DNA of 64,000 nucleotides from Actinomadura litoris (lineage in GTDB: Bacteria > Actinomycetota > Actinomycetes > Streptosporangiales > Streptosporangiaceae). A program made the translations under genes and the position numbers. The stretch lies in assembly GCF_009733595.1 (NCBI RefSeq), contig NZ_WOFH01000003.1, positions 682,001 to 746,000 of the forward strand, in the 5' to 3' direction. Position 1 is the first letter of the stretch. Each line of letters begins with the position of its first letter. Below are positions 12,616-21,182 of this stretch, piece after piece. Under the pieces are notes generated by a model, which searched no databases, was not told the DNA's origin, and worked only from the letters and a program-made list of their open reading frames with translations.

Positions 12616-14669
12616 CCGACCGGCTGGAGAGCCGCGAGAAGGTCACCGGGGAGGCGCGCTACGCGGTCGAGTACCCGGTCGAGGGCGTCGCCTACGCGGC
12701 GGCCGTGCAGGCGACGGTCGGCCGGGGCGAGATCACCTCCGTGGGCACCGAGGAGGCGCTTCGGCTGCCCGGCGTCCTGGCCGTCCTGTCGTGCGAGAAC
12801 GCGCCGGAGCTCCGCGAGAGCGGTGACGCCGAGCTGGCGCTGTTCCAGTCCCGCACGGTCTCCTACCGCGGCCAGTTCGTCGCCGCCGTCGTCGCCGAGA
12901 CGCTCGACACCGCGCGGGAGGCGGCGCGGCTCGTCCGCGTCGAGTACGCCTCCGAACCCCCGGACGTGGAGCTGCGCGCCGACCACCCCGGCCTCTACAA
13001 GCCCGAGAAGGTCAACCCGGTCTTCCCCAGCGACACCGCCCAGGGCGACGCGGACGAGGCGTTCGCGAAGTCGGCCGTCCGGGTGGAGGCCACGTACACG
13101 ACCCCGGCGGAGCACAACAACCCGATGGAGCCGCATGCCACCCTCGCCCAGTGGCACGACGACGGGACGCTGACGCTCTACGACTCCAACCAGGGCGCGT
13201 CGGGCGTCCAGAAGACGATCGCGGGCGTCCTCGGCCTGGAGCCCTCGCAGGTGCGGGTCGTGTCGCCGCACGTCGGCGGGGGGTTCGGGTCCAAGGGCGC
13301 GCCCCGGCCGAACGTGCTCGTCGCGGCGCTCGGCGCGCGCGCGACCGGGCGCCCGGTCAAGTTCGCCGTGCCCCGGCAGCAGATGTTCGCCACCACCGGC
13401 TACCGGACGCCGACCATCCAGCGGATCAGGCTCGGCGCCGACGAGGACGGGCACCTCGACGCGATCACCCACGAGGTGGTCGAGCAGACGTCGGTCCTCC
13501 AGGAGTTCGGCGAGCAGACCGCCGTGCCGACCCGGATGATGTACAAGGCGCCGCACCGGCGGACGTCGCACCGCCTGGTCAGGCTGAACGTCCCCACGCC
13601 GTCGTGGATGCGTGCGCCCGGCGAGACGCCCGGCATGTTCGCGCTCGAATCGGCGATGGACGAGCTGGCCGTCGCCGCCGGGATCGACCCGATCGAGCTG
13701 CGCGTCCGCAACGACACCGGCCACGAGCCCGAGAGCGGCCTGCCGTTCAGCTCCCGCAACCTCGTCGCGTGCCTGCGCGAGGGCGCGGCCCGCTTCGGGT
13801 GGGCGGCGCGCGACCCCCGGCCGGGCGTGCGGCGGATGGGCCGCAAGCTGCTCGGGACGGGCGTCGCCTCCTCCACCTACCCCGCCTACATGCGGCCCTC
13901 CGAGGCGACGGCCCGCGCCGAGCCCGACGGGACGTTCACGGTCCGCGTCGCCGCCGCCGACATCGGCACCGGCGCCCGCACGGCGCTGACGCTGATCGCC
14001 GCCGAGGCGCTGAAGGTCGAGCTCGGCCGGGTGCGCGTCGAGGTCGGCGACAGCCGGTTCCCGAAGGCGCCCGTCGCGGGCGGCTCCATGGGGACCTCCA
14101 GCTGGGGGGCAGCCGTCGTCCGCGCCTGCGAGGGCCTGCGCGGCAAGCTGAACGGGTCGGTCCCGCCGGAGGGCCTGGAGGCGTCCGCCGACACCACCGA
14201 CGAGCTCAAGGGCCGCGACCGCTACGCGCGGCACGCGTTCGGCGCCCAGTTCGCCGACGTGGAGGTCGACGCCGACACCGGCGAGGTCCGCGTCCGCCGG
14301 ATGCTCGGGATCTTCGCGGCCGGGCGGATCGTCAACCCCAAGACCGCGCGGTCGCAGCTCATCGGCGGCATGACGATGGGGATCGGCATGGCGCTGCACG
14401 AGGAGAGCGTGATGGACGCCGAGTTCGGCGACTTCCTCAACCGCGACCTCGCGCAGTACCACGTCCCGGCCTGCGCCGACGTCCGCGACATCGAGGCGGA
14501 CTGGGTGGAGGAGTCCGACCCGCACCTCAACCCGATGGGCACCAAGGGCATCGGGGAGATCGGCATCGTCGGCGCGGCGGCGGCCATCGCCAACGCCGTC
14601 CACCACGCGACGGGCGTCCGCGTCCGCGATCTGCCGATCACGCCGCCCCGCCTGCTGCCGCGACTGTGA
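12612..14669 (+). CDS. Molybdenum hydroxylase catalytic subunit (aldehyde oxidase/xanthine dehydrogenase family)
   Basis: The 685-aa large subunit binds molybdopterin cytosine dinucleotide (expected) and hydroxylates aldehydes or heterocycles. It starts with the standard KVTGEARYAVEYPV hammerhead segment. It contains HVGGGFGSKG, MRAPGETPGMFALESAMDELA and the catalytic Glu motif GTKGIGEIGIVGAA near the C-terminus. Gene order small-medium-large and the Fe-S insert of the medium subunit point to a PaoABC-like aldehyde oxidoreductase. No XdhC/PaoD-type maturation factor is in the window. The substrate is unknown. Confidence 0.93.
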   Translation: MTDRLESREKVTGEARYAVEYPVEGVAYAAAVQATVGRGEITSVGTEEALRLPGVLAVLSCENAPELRESGDAELALFQSRTVSYRGQFVAAVVAETLDTAREAARLVRVEYASEPPDVELRADHPGLYKPEKVNPVFPSDTAQGDADEAFAKSAVRVEATYTTPAEHNNPMEPHATLAQWHDDGTLTLYDSNQGASGVQKTIAGVLGLEPSQVRVVSPHVGGGFGSKGAPRPNVLVAALGARATGRPVKFAVPRQQMFATTGYRTPTIQRIRLGADEDGHLDAITHEVVEQTSVLQEFGEQTAVPTRMMYKAPHRRTSHRLVRLNVPTPSWMRAPGETPGMFALESAMDELAVAAGIDPIELRVRNDTGHEPESGLPFSSRNLVACLREGAARFGWAARDPRPGVRRMGRKLLGTGVASSTYPAYMRPSEATARAEPDGTFTVRVAAADIGTGARTALTLIAAEALKVELGRVRVEVGDSRFPKAPVAGGSMGTSSWGAAVVRACEGLRGKLNGSVPPEGLEASADTTDELKGRDRYARHAFGAQFADVEVDADTGEVRVRRMLGIFAAGRIVNPKTARSQLIGGMTMGIGMALHEESVMDAEFGDFLNRDLAQYHVPACADVRDIEADWVEESDPHLNPMGTKGIGEIGIVGAAAAIANAVHHATGVRVRDLPITPPRLLPRL

Positions 14670-14727
14670 CGTTTCTGATTTTCCGTTCGCTGGCGGTTCA
14701 GAACACGGGTTCAGGTGAGAGCCTGGC

Positions 14728-15222
14728 ATGAGCGGGCCGCCCACGGCAGGGCGCCCCGGCCGGAGGGCGGGAAGCGGGATGACGGTCTGGCGGATCACCG
14801 GCGAGGACGGCCCGGTGCGCAGGTTCGCCTCACCGGAGGGCACTGGGCCGACCCAGGACGCCCCCCGGTACGACGTCGTCGAGTACGACACGGCGCTGCT
14901 GCGCGTCGTCTCGGCGTCCGGCTCGCCGTGGCTGCGCCTCACCGGCGACATCGACGTCTCCAACTGCGCCGACCTGGACGCCCTGCTGCGCGCCGCCGTG
15001 GCGCGGGTGCCGGGCGACCTGCACCTGGACCTCTGCCATGTCGACTTCGTGGACGTGGCCGGTCTTCGCGTCTTCACGAAGACCGGCCACGCCCTCGACG
15101 AGGGCAGGCGCATGCTCCTGCTGCACGGGGTGTCCCCGCACATCGACAAGCTCGTCCGCCTCATCGGCTGGGACCGGGCGCCGGGGCTCCACGTCCACTG
15201 CAAGTCCCGGCCGGCGTCCTAG
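14728..15222 (+). CDS. STAS domain protein (anti-sigma factor antagonist-like)
   Basis: The 164-aa protein has an N-terminal extension of about 60 residues, then a STAS fold (WLRLTGDIDVSNCADLDALL, LHLDLCHVDFVDVAGLRVF). At the site where classical antagonists carry the phosphorylatable Ser (DSSGL), this one reads DVAGL, so it cannot be phosphorylated there and may be constitutively binding or a ligand-sensing variant. The ATG at 14728 is used. An in-frame ATG at 14779 (MTVWRITG) has a good G-rich ribosome binding site and may be the true start. No RsbW-type kinase gene is adjacent. Confidence 0.82.
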   Translation: MSGPPTAGRPGRRAGSGMTVWRITGEDGPVRRFASPEGTGPTQDAPRYDVVEYDTALLRVVSASGSPWLRLTGDIDVSNCADLDALLRAAVARVPGDLHLDLCHVDFVDVAGLRVFTKTGHALDEGRRMLLLHGVSPHIDKLVRLIGWDRAPGLHVHCKSRPAS

Positions 15223-15233
15223 CCCGGTGGGGA

Positions 15234-15740
15234 TCAGGAGGCGCTGAGGCGTGCCAGCTCCTCGTTGAAGACCGGCGGCTTTCCGGTCGTCCACGCGACC
15301 GTGAGCACGACGACCCGGAACCGCCACCCGTCCCCGGTCCGCGCGACCTCGGCGTCGTAGTGCCCGCCGGACATCATCAGCTCGCCGGGACGGTCGGCCC
15401 GCGCCGCCTGCGTCGACTCCAGCTGCACATGGGTGTGGACGGCGTCCCACCGCACGCTCGCCTGGTCCCCGTCCAGCTCGACGAGGGGGATCCCGGCGAG
15501 GTGCTGGGTGCGGCCCCACATGTCCATGGCGAGGGTCTGCATCCGCGGGGCGATGTCGCGTCCCGCGAAGGCGCCCACGGGGAAGCGGAACCGCACGTCC
15601 TCGGTGAAGAACCGCCGCGCCCACGCCTCGTCGAACGGATGCGCCCGCGGGTCGGCCTGCCGCTCGTCCAGCGACGCGAAGAACCGCGCGACCAGCTCCC
15701 CGATCTCCAGCTTGTCCACCAGTTCCGCGATCTCAGTCAT
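15234..15740 (-). CDS. SnoaL-like / NTF2-like family protein
   Basis: This 168-aa protein has a cone-shaped alpha+beta barrel signature: N-terminal helices (IGELVARFFASLDE), then strands with GDGWRFRVVVLTVAW and an internal ALHTH-like strand. Family members are polyketide cyclases, steroid isomerases or small binding proteins; nothing here decides which. The internal ATG at 15740 is preferred over one 7 codons upstream because AAGGAGGAGATC precedes it directly. Confidence 0.78.
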   Translation of the reverse strand: MTEIAELVDKLEIGELVARFFASLDERQADPRAHPFDEAWARRFFTEDVRFRFPVGAFAGRDIAPRMQTLAMDMWGRTQHLAGIPLVELDGDQASVRWDAVHTHVQLESTQAARADRPGELMMSGGHYDAEVARTGDGWRFRVVVLTVAWTTGKPPVFNEELARLSAS

Positions 15741-15826
15741 GATCTCCTCCTTGCGGTCCACGCTAGGGAGCGCTGACCGCGTGGGAATCCGTCACCTGAC
15801 CGGGCTGGTTCACTAGGGTGTCGGGC

Positions 15827-16930
15827 ATGCCGGATCTTTCCGTGTATCCCGCTCCCGACCGTGTGCTCGGCTGCCTGCTCGGCGGGGGCATCGGGGACGC
15901 ACTGGGCGCGCCGCTCGAAGGCTTCACGCTCGACGTCATCCGCGAGAAGCACGGCCCGGACGGCCCGGACGACTTCGTCGCCGAGCGCTTCGGGCGCGGC
16001 GCGATCACCGACGACACGCAGCTCACGATGTTCACGGCGTACGCGCTCGTCCAGGCGTCCGCGCGGGAGCGGGCCGGGGGCGGCGCGCGGGGCGTCGGCA
16101 CCGCCGCGCCCGGCCTGCTCCAGGCCGCCTACCTCACCTGGTTCCGCGGGCAGGGCGAGGAGTTCCCCGACCAGGGCGTCGAGGGCGGCGGCTGGCTCGC
16201 CGGCGAACCGGCGCTGATGACCCGGCGCGGCCCCGGCCGCTCCACGCTCGCCGCGCTGCACCGGGCGGCCGAGCGCCGCCGGCCGACCGTCCCGCTCGGG
16301 ACGCCGCGGGAGCCCAACGGCGACTCCAAGGGCTGCGGCGGGACGATGCGCGCCGCGCCCTGCGGGTTCGGGCACGCCGACCCGGCGGACGCGTTCGAGC
16401 TGGGCTGCCGCGCCGCCGCCCTCACCCACGGGCACCCGAGCGGATACCTGCCCGCCGGGGTCCACGCGGCCATGGTCTCGGCCCTGCTGCGCGGCGCCGA
16501 GCTTGAGGAGTCCCTGCACCTCGCGCGCGAGCAGCTCAAACGCCATCCGGGCAACCGCGAGACGCTGGAGGCGCTCGGGCACGCCGCGAGCCTCCGGCAC
16601 GAGGGGCCCGCGACGCCGGAGCGGCTCCAGACCCTCGGCGGCGGCTGGACGGGCGACCAGGCCATCGCGATCGCCGTGTACGCGGCGCTCGCTCCCGGGG
16701 ACGTCGAGAGCCGCCTCAGGCTCGCCGTCACCCACACGGGCGACAGCGACTCCACGGGCGCGATCTGCGGCAACCTCCTCGGCGCCCGCTACGGCGCGGA
16801 CGCCTTCCCCCGGCGCTGGCGCGACGGCCTGGAGGTCGGCTCCGCCCTCACCCGGCTCGCCGCCGCCTGCTCCGCCGAGTTCGGCCCGAACCCGCCCGCC
16901 GACCCGGGCGGCCACCCCATCGCGCAGTGA
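15827..16930 (+). CDS. ADP-ribosylglycohydrolase family protein
   Basis: The 367-aa protein has the ARH fold and its paired metal sites: GCLLGGGIGDALGAPLEG near the N-terminus, ITDDTQLTMFTAYAL, and C-terminal HTGDSDSTGAICGNLLGARYG with the acidic Mg2+ ligands. ARH enzymes hydrolyse ADP-ribose from proteins or small molecules (DraG and ARH3 are relatives). A GTG 3 codons upstream is an alternative start. The SPFH gene starts 8 nt after the stop, so the two are probably co-transcribed. Confidence 0.9.
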   Translation: MPDLSVYPAPDRVLGCLLGGGIGDALGAPLEGFTLDVIREKHGPDGPDDFVAERFGRGAITDDTQLTMFTAYALVQASARERAGGGARGVGTAAPGLLQAAYLTWFRGQGEEFPDQGVEGGGWLAGEPALMTRRGPGRSTLAALHRAAERRRPTVPLGTPREPNGDSKGCGGTMRAAPCGFGHADPADAFELGCRAAALTHGHPSGYLPAGVHAAMVSALLRGAELEESLHLAREQLKRHPGNRETLEALGHAASLRHEGPATPERLQTLGGGWTGDQAIAIAVYAALAPGDVESRLRLAVTHTGDSDSTGAICGNLLGARYGADAFPRRWRDGLEVGSALTRLAAACSAEFGPNPPADPGGHPIAQ

Positions 16931-16937
16931 GGTCCCC

Positions 16938-18317
16938 ATGAGCAGCCCCGACCAGGGCAACACCTACCTGGAGAAGGTCGTCGCGCAGCAGGCGGTTCTG
17001 GAGGACGACCTGCGCGCCCGGCGCGTGCCGTCCCCGGCCGCGCCCGGCGCCGCGCCCCCGCCGCCGGGGCCGGTGGCCAAGCGGAACCGCGCGCTCGGCG
17101 CGCCGCCCGCCGAACCGGCCGCCTCCGGCCAGGTGGACGTGCGGATCAGCGGCTTCTGGCGGTGGAAGAACGTCCTGGTCCCGCCGAACGCGTTCGTCGT
17201 GCACACCCGGCGCGGACGGGAGGAGCCGCTGCACATCGGGCTCGGCGTGTCGTTCCGGTTCAACCCGTCCACCGACTCGTTCCTCGTGGTGCCGGGCGCG
17301 ACGCAGACCATCCTGATCAACGCGTACTGCATCTGCCGCGAGCTGCAGGGCGTGCTCGTCCAGGGCTACGTGCAGTGGATCATCCAGGACTTCGCGACGG
17401 CCTATCGCAAGCTCGACTTCGGCGCCGAGGACGACCCGATGCGGCTGGTGAACATCCAGCTCAGGGAGCAGGCGGAGGCGGCGATCAAGGACAAGGTCTC
17501 GATGATGGGGGTGCGCGACGTCCTCAGCGACAAGCAGCCCATCATCGAGGAGCTGACGGCCCGGCTGCGCGGCGTCGCCGAGGGCGAGGACGGCGGCGAC
17601 CAGGGACTCGGCCTGCGCATCGTCACCGTGCAGATCAAGGAGGCGGTGGTCAGCTCGTCCCGCCTCTGGGAGAACCTCCAGAAGCCCTACCGCGCCGAGC
17701 AGGGGCAGATCGCGCGGCTCGCCGAGCTGGAGGCGGAGGAGGTCGTGGCGCAGCGCGAGATGGCGGCGGCGCGGCTGAAGGAGACGCAGCGGCTGGAGCA
17801 CGAGCGGGAGCTGGCCGAGCTGCGCGCCCGCAACGAGGCCGAGCGGTTCGACACCGAGGCCGCCGAGAAGGCCCGCCGGACGCGGCGCGAGCACGACGAC
17901 GCCCGCGAGGTCGCCGAGCTGCACACCGAGACGACCCGGCACGCCCTGCGGATGGAGCGGGAGCGGCACGCCGAGGAGGCCGAGACCGGGCGGCTGCGCG
18001 CCGAGCGCGAGGCCGAGCTGAAGCGGCTGGAACTGGACGCCGAGATCGCGCGGTCCGGCGTCCGGGCCCGCGCGCGCCACGAGCACGACCTGCTGGAGCT
18101 GGAGCGGGAACGTTCCCGCGCGGCGGTGCAGAACGAGCGCACCCCGGCGTCGGTGCAGGCCGAGCTGGTGCACTCGCTCCCGGAGATCCTGGCGAAGCTC
18201 CCGAAGCCGAACGAGCTGCGCACCGTGCAGGTCAACGGCGCCGACCAGACGAGCGTCGCGGGGCTGATCACCCAGCTCGCGGCCGTCCTGACCGCGCTGC
18301 GCGACGCCACCCGCTGA
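16938..18317 (+). CDS. SPFH/Band 7 domain protein with long coiled coil
   Basis: The 459-aa protein has a Pro/Ala-rich N-terminus, an SPFH-like domain at about residues 60-260 (VLVPPNAFVVHTRRG, FRFNPSTDSFLVVPGATQTI), and a charged heptad-rich coiled coil at about 265-400 (Glu/Arg/Ala-rich). The C-terminus is predicted helical (LVHSLPEILAKLPKPNELR), as in flotillin-like scaffolds. No transmembrane helix is evident, so membrane contact, if any, is peripheral. It follows the ADP-ribosylglycohydrolase gene by 8 nt. Confidence 0.8.
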   Translation: MSSPDQGNTYLEKVVAQQAVLEDDLRARRVPSPAAPGAAPPPPGPVAKRNRALGAPPAEPAASGQVDVRISGFWRWKNVLVPPNAFVVHTRRGREEPLHIGLGVSFRFNPSTDSFLVVPGATQTILINAYCICRELQGVLVQGYVQWIIQDFATAYRKLDFGAEDDPMRLVNIQLREQAEAAIKDKVSMMGVRDVLSDKQPIIEELTARLRGVAEGEDGGDQGLGLRIVTVQIKEAVVSSSRLWENLQKPYRAEQGQIARLAELEAEEVVAQREMAAARLKETQRLEHERELAELRARNEAERFDTEAAEKARRTRREHDDAREVAELHTETTRHALRMERERHAEEAETGRLRAEREAELKRLELDAEIARSGVRARARHEHDLLELERERSRAAVQNERTPASVQAELVHSLPEILAKLPKPNELRTVQVNGADQTSVAGLITQLAAVLTALRDATR

Positions 18318-18499
18318 CCGCCGCCCGTCCCGTGTCACGCACACGGCTGGTAGTCGCGGCAGCCGGAAGAACCACAGCACGTCACCGACACACCCGATGT
18401 AACCGGAATGGCACGCATTTCTATTCTGTGGCGGCGTGTCCGGGGTTAATATTCGCTTGATTCCAGTCGACGGGGCAGAGTCACGGTCAGGAGCAGCGC

Positions 18500-19477
18500 G
18501 TGGATCTCGGTCCCCATCACCTCAGGATGATCGAGGCCGTCGCCGCGACCGGCAGCATCAGCAAGGCCGCGGCCCGCCTCAACCTCACCCAGCCCGCCGT
18601 GAGCACGATGCTCCGCCGGGTCGAGGGCCATCTCGGCGTGCAGTTGTTCGTGCGCTCACCGGAGGGCGTCGTGCCGACCCCGGTGGGGGAGGAGGTGGCG
18701 ACGCGGGCCCGAGCCGCGCTCGCCTGTATCGACGACCTGAACGCGGCCCTCGCGCACCGCCGCAGCGATCCCTCGCCGCTGCCGATGCTGCGGATCGGGG
18801 TGCAGGCGTGCCCGCCGCTCACCCGGCTCAGCGAGCATCTGGACGTGGTGTCCCCGGGAGCCCGGCTGCAACTGCGCGTCGACCAGGGCGGCGGGCGGAT
18901 CCCGGCACTGCTGGCTTCCGGCGCGCTCGACATCGGCCTGTTCCAGGAGCCGGTGGACTACACCGCGCCCCCGCTGGAGGGTCTGGAGCGGCTCGTCCTG
19001 GTGGAGTGCGAACCGGCGCTGGTCGGGATGTCCTCCAGCAGCCCGCTGGCCGCGCGCGAGACCATCGACCTCGCCGACCTGGCCGACCAGGACTGGCTCG
19101 ACGACCCGCTCGACGACGGCCCCTACCCGGCCTACTTCCGGGGGGTGTGCGCGAGCGCGGGGTTCCAGCCGAGGGTCCGGTTCTGGTCGACCGACTGGCA
19201 GATCGCGGCCTCGCTGATCCGGTCGGGGCGCGCGATCGGCATCTACCAGCCGACCGCGGCCCCGCGCGACGGGATGGCGTTCCGCCGCATCACCGGAGAC
19301 CCGCTGGGACAACGGGTCGTCCTGGTATGGCGGCCCGAGGTGGAGCAGGCCGCGGGGCGCCTGAGGGGGATCTTCAACGACGTGTACATGCAACTCGTCC
19401 GCGCGCAACGCGTGTACGGCGATTGGTGGGACGAGCATCCCGAGGCACATCCGGCGTTGCCGGTCGTCACGCCCTGA
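18500..19477 (+). CDS. LysR family transcriptional regulator
   Basis: The 325-aa protein starts with a typical LysR winged HTH (LRMIEAVAATGSISKAAARL, NLTQPAVSTMLRRVEGHLG), then a periplasmic-binding-protein-like effector domain. The GTG at 18500 follows GAGCAGCGC. There is no divergent target gene; the neighbours are the SPFH gene upstream and a convergent operon downstream. The 182-nt upstream region includes AT-rich GGGGTTAATATTCGC, a plausible autoregulatory promoter. Confidence 0.92.
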   Translation: MDLGPHHLRMIEAVAATGSISKAAARLNLTQPAVSTMLRRVEGHLGVQLFVRSPEGVVPTPVGEEVATRARAALACIDDLNAALAHRRSDPSPLPMLRIGVQACPPLTRLSEHLDVVSPGARLQLRVDQGGGRIPALLASGALDIGLFQEPVDYTAPPLEGLERLVLVECEPALVGMSSSSPLAARETIDLADLADQDWLDDPLDDGPYPAYFRGVCASAGFQPRVRFWSTDWQIAASLIRSGRAIGIYQPTAAPRDGMAFRRITGDPLGQRVVLVWRPEVEQAAGRLRGIFNDVYMQLVRAQRVYGDWWDEHPEAHPALPVVTP

Positions 19478-19529
19478 AGGATCCATCTCAAGGCCCCCAC
19501 CCCGGGCCGCCTGGCCCGTGAGGGTCGGC

Positions 19530-19558
19530 GGGTCCCGGGGCAGCGGTCCCCGGAACCC
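19530..19558. terminator. Terminator hairpin between convergent genes
   Basis: GGGTCCCGGGG and CCCCGGAACCC form an 11-bp stem with one mismatch and a 7-nt loop. It lies between the LysR stop (19477) and the stop of the leftward surface-protein gene (19582). Confidence 0.6.
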
Positions 19559-19581
19559 GCACGCTCATCGGCTGGTCGCCC

Positions 19582-20388
19582 CTACTCCTGCACCCGGCGG
19601 CGCCGCGCGACGGCGATGCCGGCCGCCGCCGCGACGGCGCCGCCGGCGCCCAGAGCGAGCAGGGCCGGTGCCGGGCCCCGATCCGGCGCCGGCTTGCTGA
19701 CGCCGGTCGAGGGCGAGAACCCGCCCAGCCGCCCGGACCTCGCGTACTGCGAGCCCGGGAGTTTGTCGGCGTACCGCGTGTGGACCAGCCGCTGGTACGC
19801 CGCCACCGTGACGCCCGCCTTGCCGACAGACGCGACGGCGGTGTCGTTGAGCCCGGTGACCCTGCCGTCGGCGAGGCGGTACCAGGCATTGATCTGCGGC
19901 TCGGTGAACACCGTGCCGCCCGCGGCCTTCGCCGCGTAGGCGGTCTCATCGGAGCCGGAGGTGATGTTCCAGACCAGCCAGCTCTTGTTGTTCTTGTTCA
20001 GCCACATCGTGGCCTGCTGGCCGGACGCGGACCGCGCGCTGACGGCCATGTGGGAGAAGCGCGCGACGGTCGCGCCCGCGTCGCCCTTCACGAAGGCGGG
20101 GTTGAGGGAGTAGATCGTCTGGGCGGGGCCCTCGATCCGGGGGGCCTGGGCGTCCGCCTGGGCCTTGGTGACGGTCTGGTTCGTCAACTGGCCCTGGTTG
20201 TGCTGGCCCAGGTGGACGAAGAAGGACCCCAGCCGCTGCTGGGCCGCCGGCTGCGCCGCGGCCTCGGAGGCCGCCGCCGCGTCGGCGGAGGGGCCCGCCG
20301 CCATGGCCGAGCCGCCCGTCATGAACACCGTGACGCCGAGTCCGGCGGACACGGCAGCTGCGGAGAGCTTCGCAGTGCTTCGCATCAT
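19582..20388 (-). CDS. Secreted, C-terminally anchored surface protein of unknown function
   Basis: This 268-aa protein has a signal peptide (MMRSTAKLSAAAVSAGLGVT to about residue 31) and an exported domain with an alternating polar pattern (IYSLNPAFVKGDAG, MWLNKNNKSWLVWNITSG). The C-terminus is a sortase-substrate-like tail: SPSTG, a hydrophobic stretch (PALLALGAGGAVAAAAGIAV) and ARRRRVQE. SPSTG resembles LPXTG with Leu replaced, so true sorting is uncertain; a simple membrane anchor is possible. Its ATG overlaps the protease stop by one base (TGATG), so the two are translationally coupled and may act together on the cell surface. Confidence 0.65.
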   Translation of the reverse strand: MMRSTAKLSAAAVSAGLGVTVFMTGGSAMAAGPSADAAAASEAAAQPAAQQRLGSFFVHLGQHNQGQLTNQTVTKAQADAQAPRIEGPAQTIYSLNPAFVKGDAGATVARFSHMAVSARSASGQQATMWLNKNNKSWLVWNITSGSDETAYAAKAAGGTVFTEPQINAWYRLADGRVTGLNDTAVASVGKAGVTVAAYQRLVHTRYADKLPGSQYARSGRLGGFSPSTGVSKPAPDRGPAPALLALGAGGAVAAAAGIAVARRRRVQE

Positions 20389-20960
20389 CACGCTCCGACC
20401 CGGTAGAGGGCCTGTCCCCAGCGGAACTGGCCGTTGTTGGTGTACTGGCCGACCGTCATCTCGGAGTAGCGGGGGCTGGAGGGCCACGGGTCGCCGTAGG
20501 CGATGACCTGGGAGCCGTCGGTGTAGCCGTAGATGACCTGGGCGTGGCCGCCGCCGGCCGTCCAGTAGATGCCGGTCTCGATCGGACGGCGCCCGTCGAT
20601 CTCGGTCTTGATGGCGCTGAACCCGAGGGGGCCGCTGACGGTGCCGCGGGAGATGCCGAGCTTCTGGAAGGCCGTCTGGGCCCATTCCAGGTATCCGGCC
20701 TGGTTCGGGCACTGACCGCCGGAGCGGTTGCGCGCCATGTTGCAGAATTCGTTCTGGGTGGTGCCCTTGCCGTGGAACTTGGCGATCGTGAGGCCGCTGG
20801 CGGCCCAGCACCACTGGTTCTGCTGCTGCACTTCCTGGCTGATCTGTAGTTCACCGGCCGAGGCGACCGAGGGCGAGGCCGTGACGGTGGCCGCGGCCAC
20901 CCCGACGACTCCGCACGCGATGCGCCAACGTCCCCGGGCGGGTCGGGTACGCGTTGCCAT
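20388..20960 (-). CDS. Secreted papain-like cysteine protease (C39/C70-like)
   Basis: The 190-aa protein begins with an Arg-rich signal peptide (cleavage expected after ASPSVASAG). Next come the active-site Cys motif QNQWCWAASGLTIAKF, a His motif GGGHAQVIYGYTDGSQ and the third polar residue in AYGDPW. This Cys-His-Asp/Asn arrangement fits papain-like peptidases of the AvrRpt2/C39-2 group. Two further Cys (NEFCNMARN, GGQCPNQ) may form a disulfide. The ATG at 20960 has an AAGGCGGAAGCGA ribosome binding site. It is the first gene of a two-gene unit with the anchored protein. Confidence 0.82.
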   Translation of the reverse strand: MATRTRPARGRWRIACGVVGVAAATVTASPSVASAGELQISQEVQQQNQWCWAASGLTIAKFHGKGTTQNEFCNMARNRSGGQCPNQAGYLEWAQTAFQKLGISRGTVSGPLGFSAIKTEIDGRRPIETGIYWTAGGGHAQVIYGYTDGSQVIAYGDPWPSSPRYSEMTVGQYTNNGQFRWGQALYRVGA

Positions 20961-21182
20961 TCGCTTCCGCCTTTTCTCCCGGCCTTACGGCGTGGAACCC
21001 CGCGCGGGGTCAGGAGCAATTCCCCACCGGTGCCGGGGGAATTCCGAGCGGGGGAGGCCCGCACGCGGGATCGAAGGAACGCAATAACAGTCTCATTCGC
21101 GACAAAAGCCAGGTAATGCCAGCAGGTCATAACCGGGGTGAATGGGGCTGTTCCGCGCCGTTACGCTAAGTGGCCTGGCCGG

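Noticed and set aside
12549-15203. 884-codon antisense frame across the molybdenum hydroxylase and STAS genes
   Set aside because: It spans several real genes on the other strand and has no recognisable domain.
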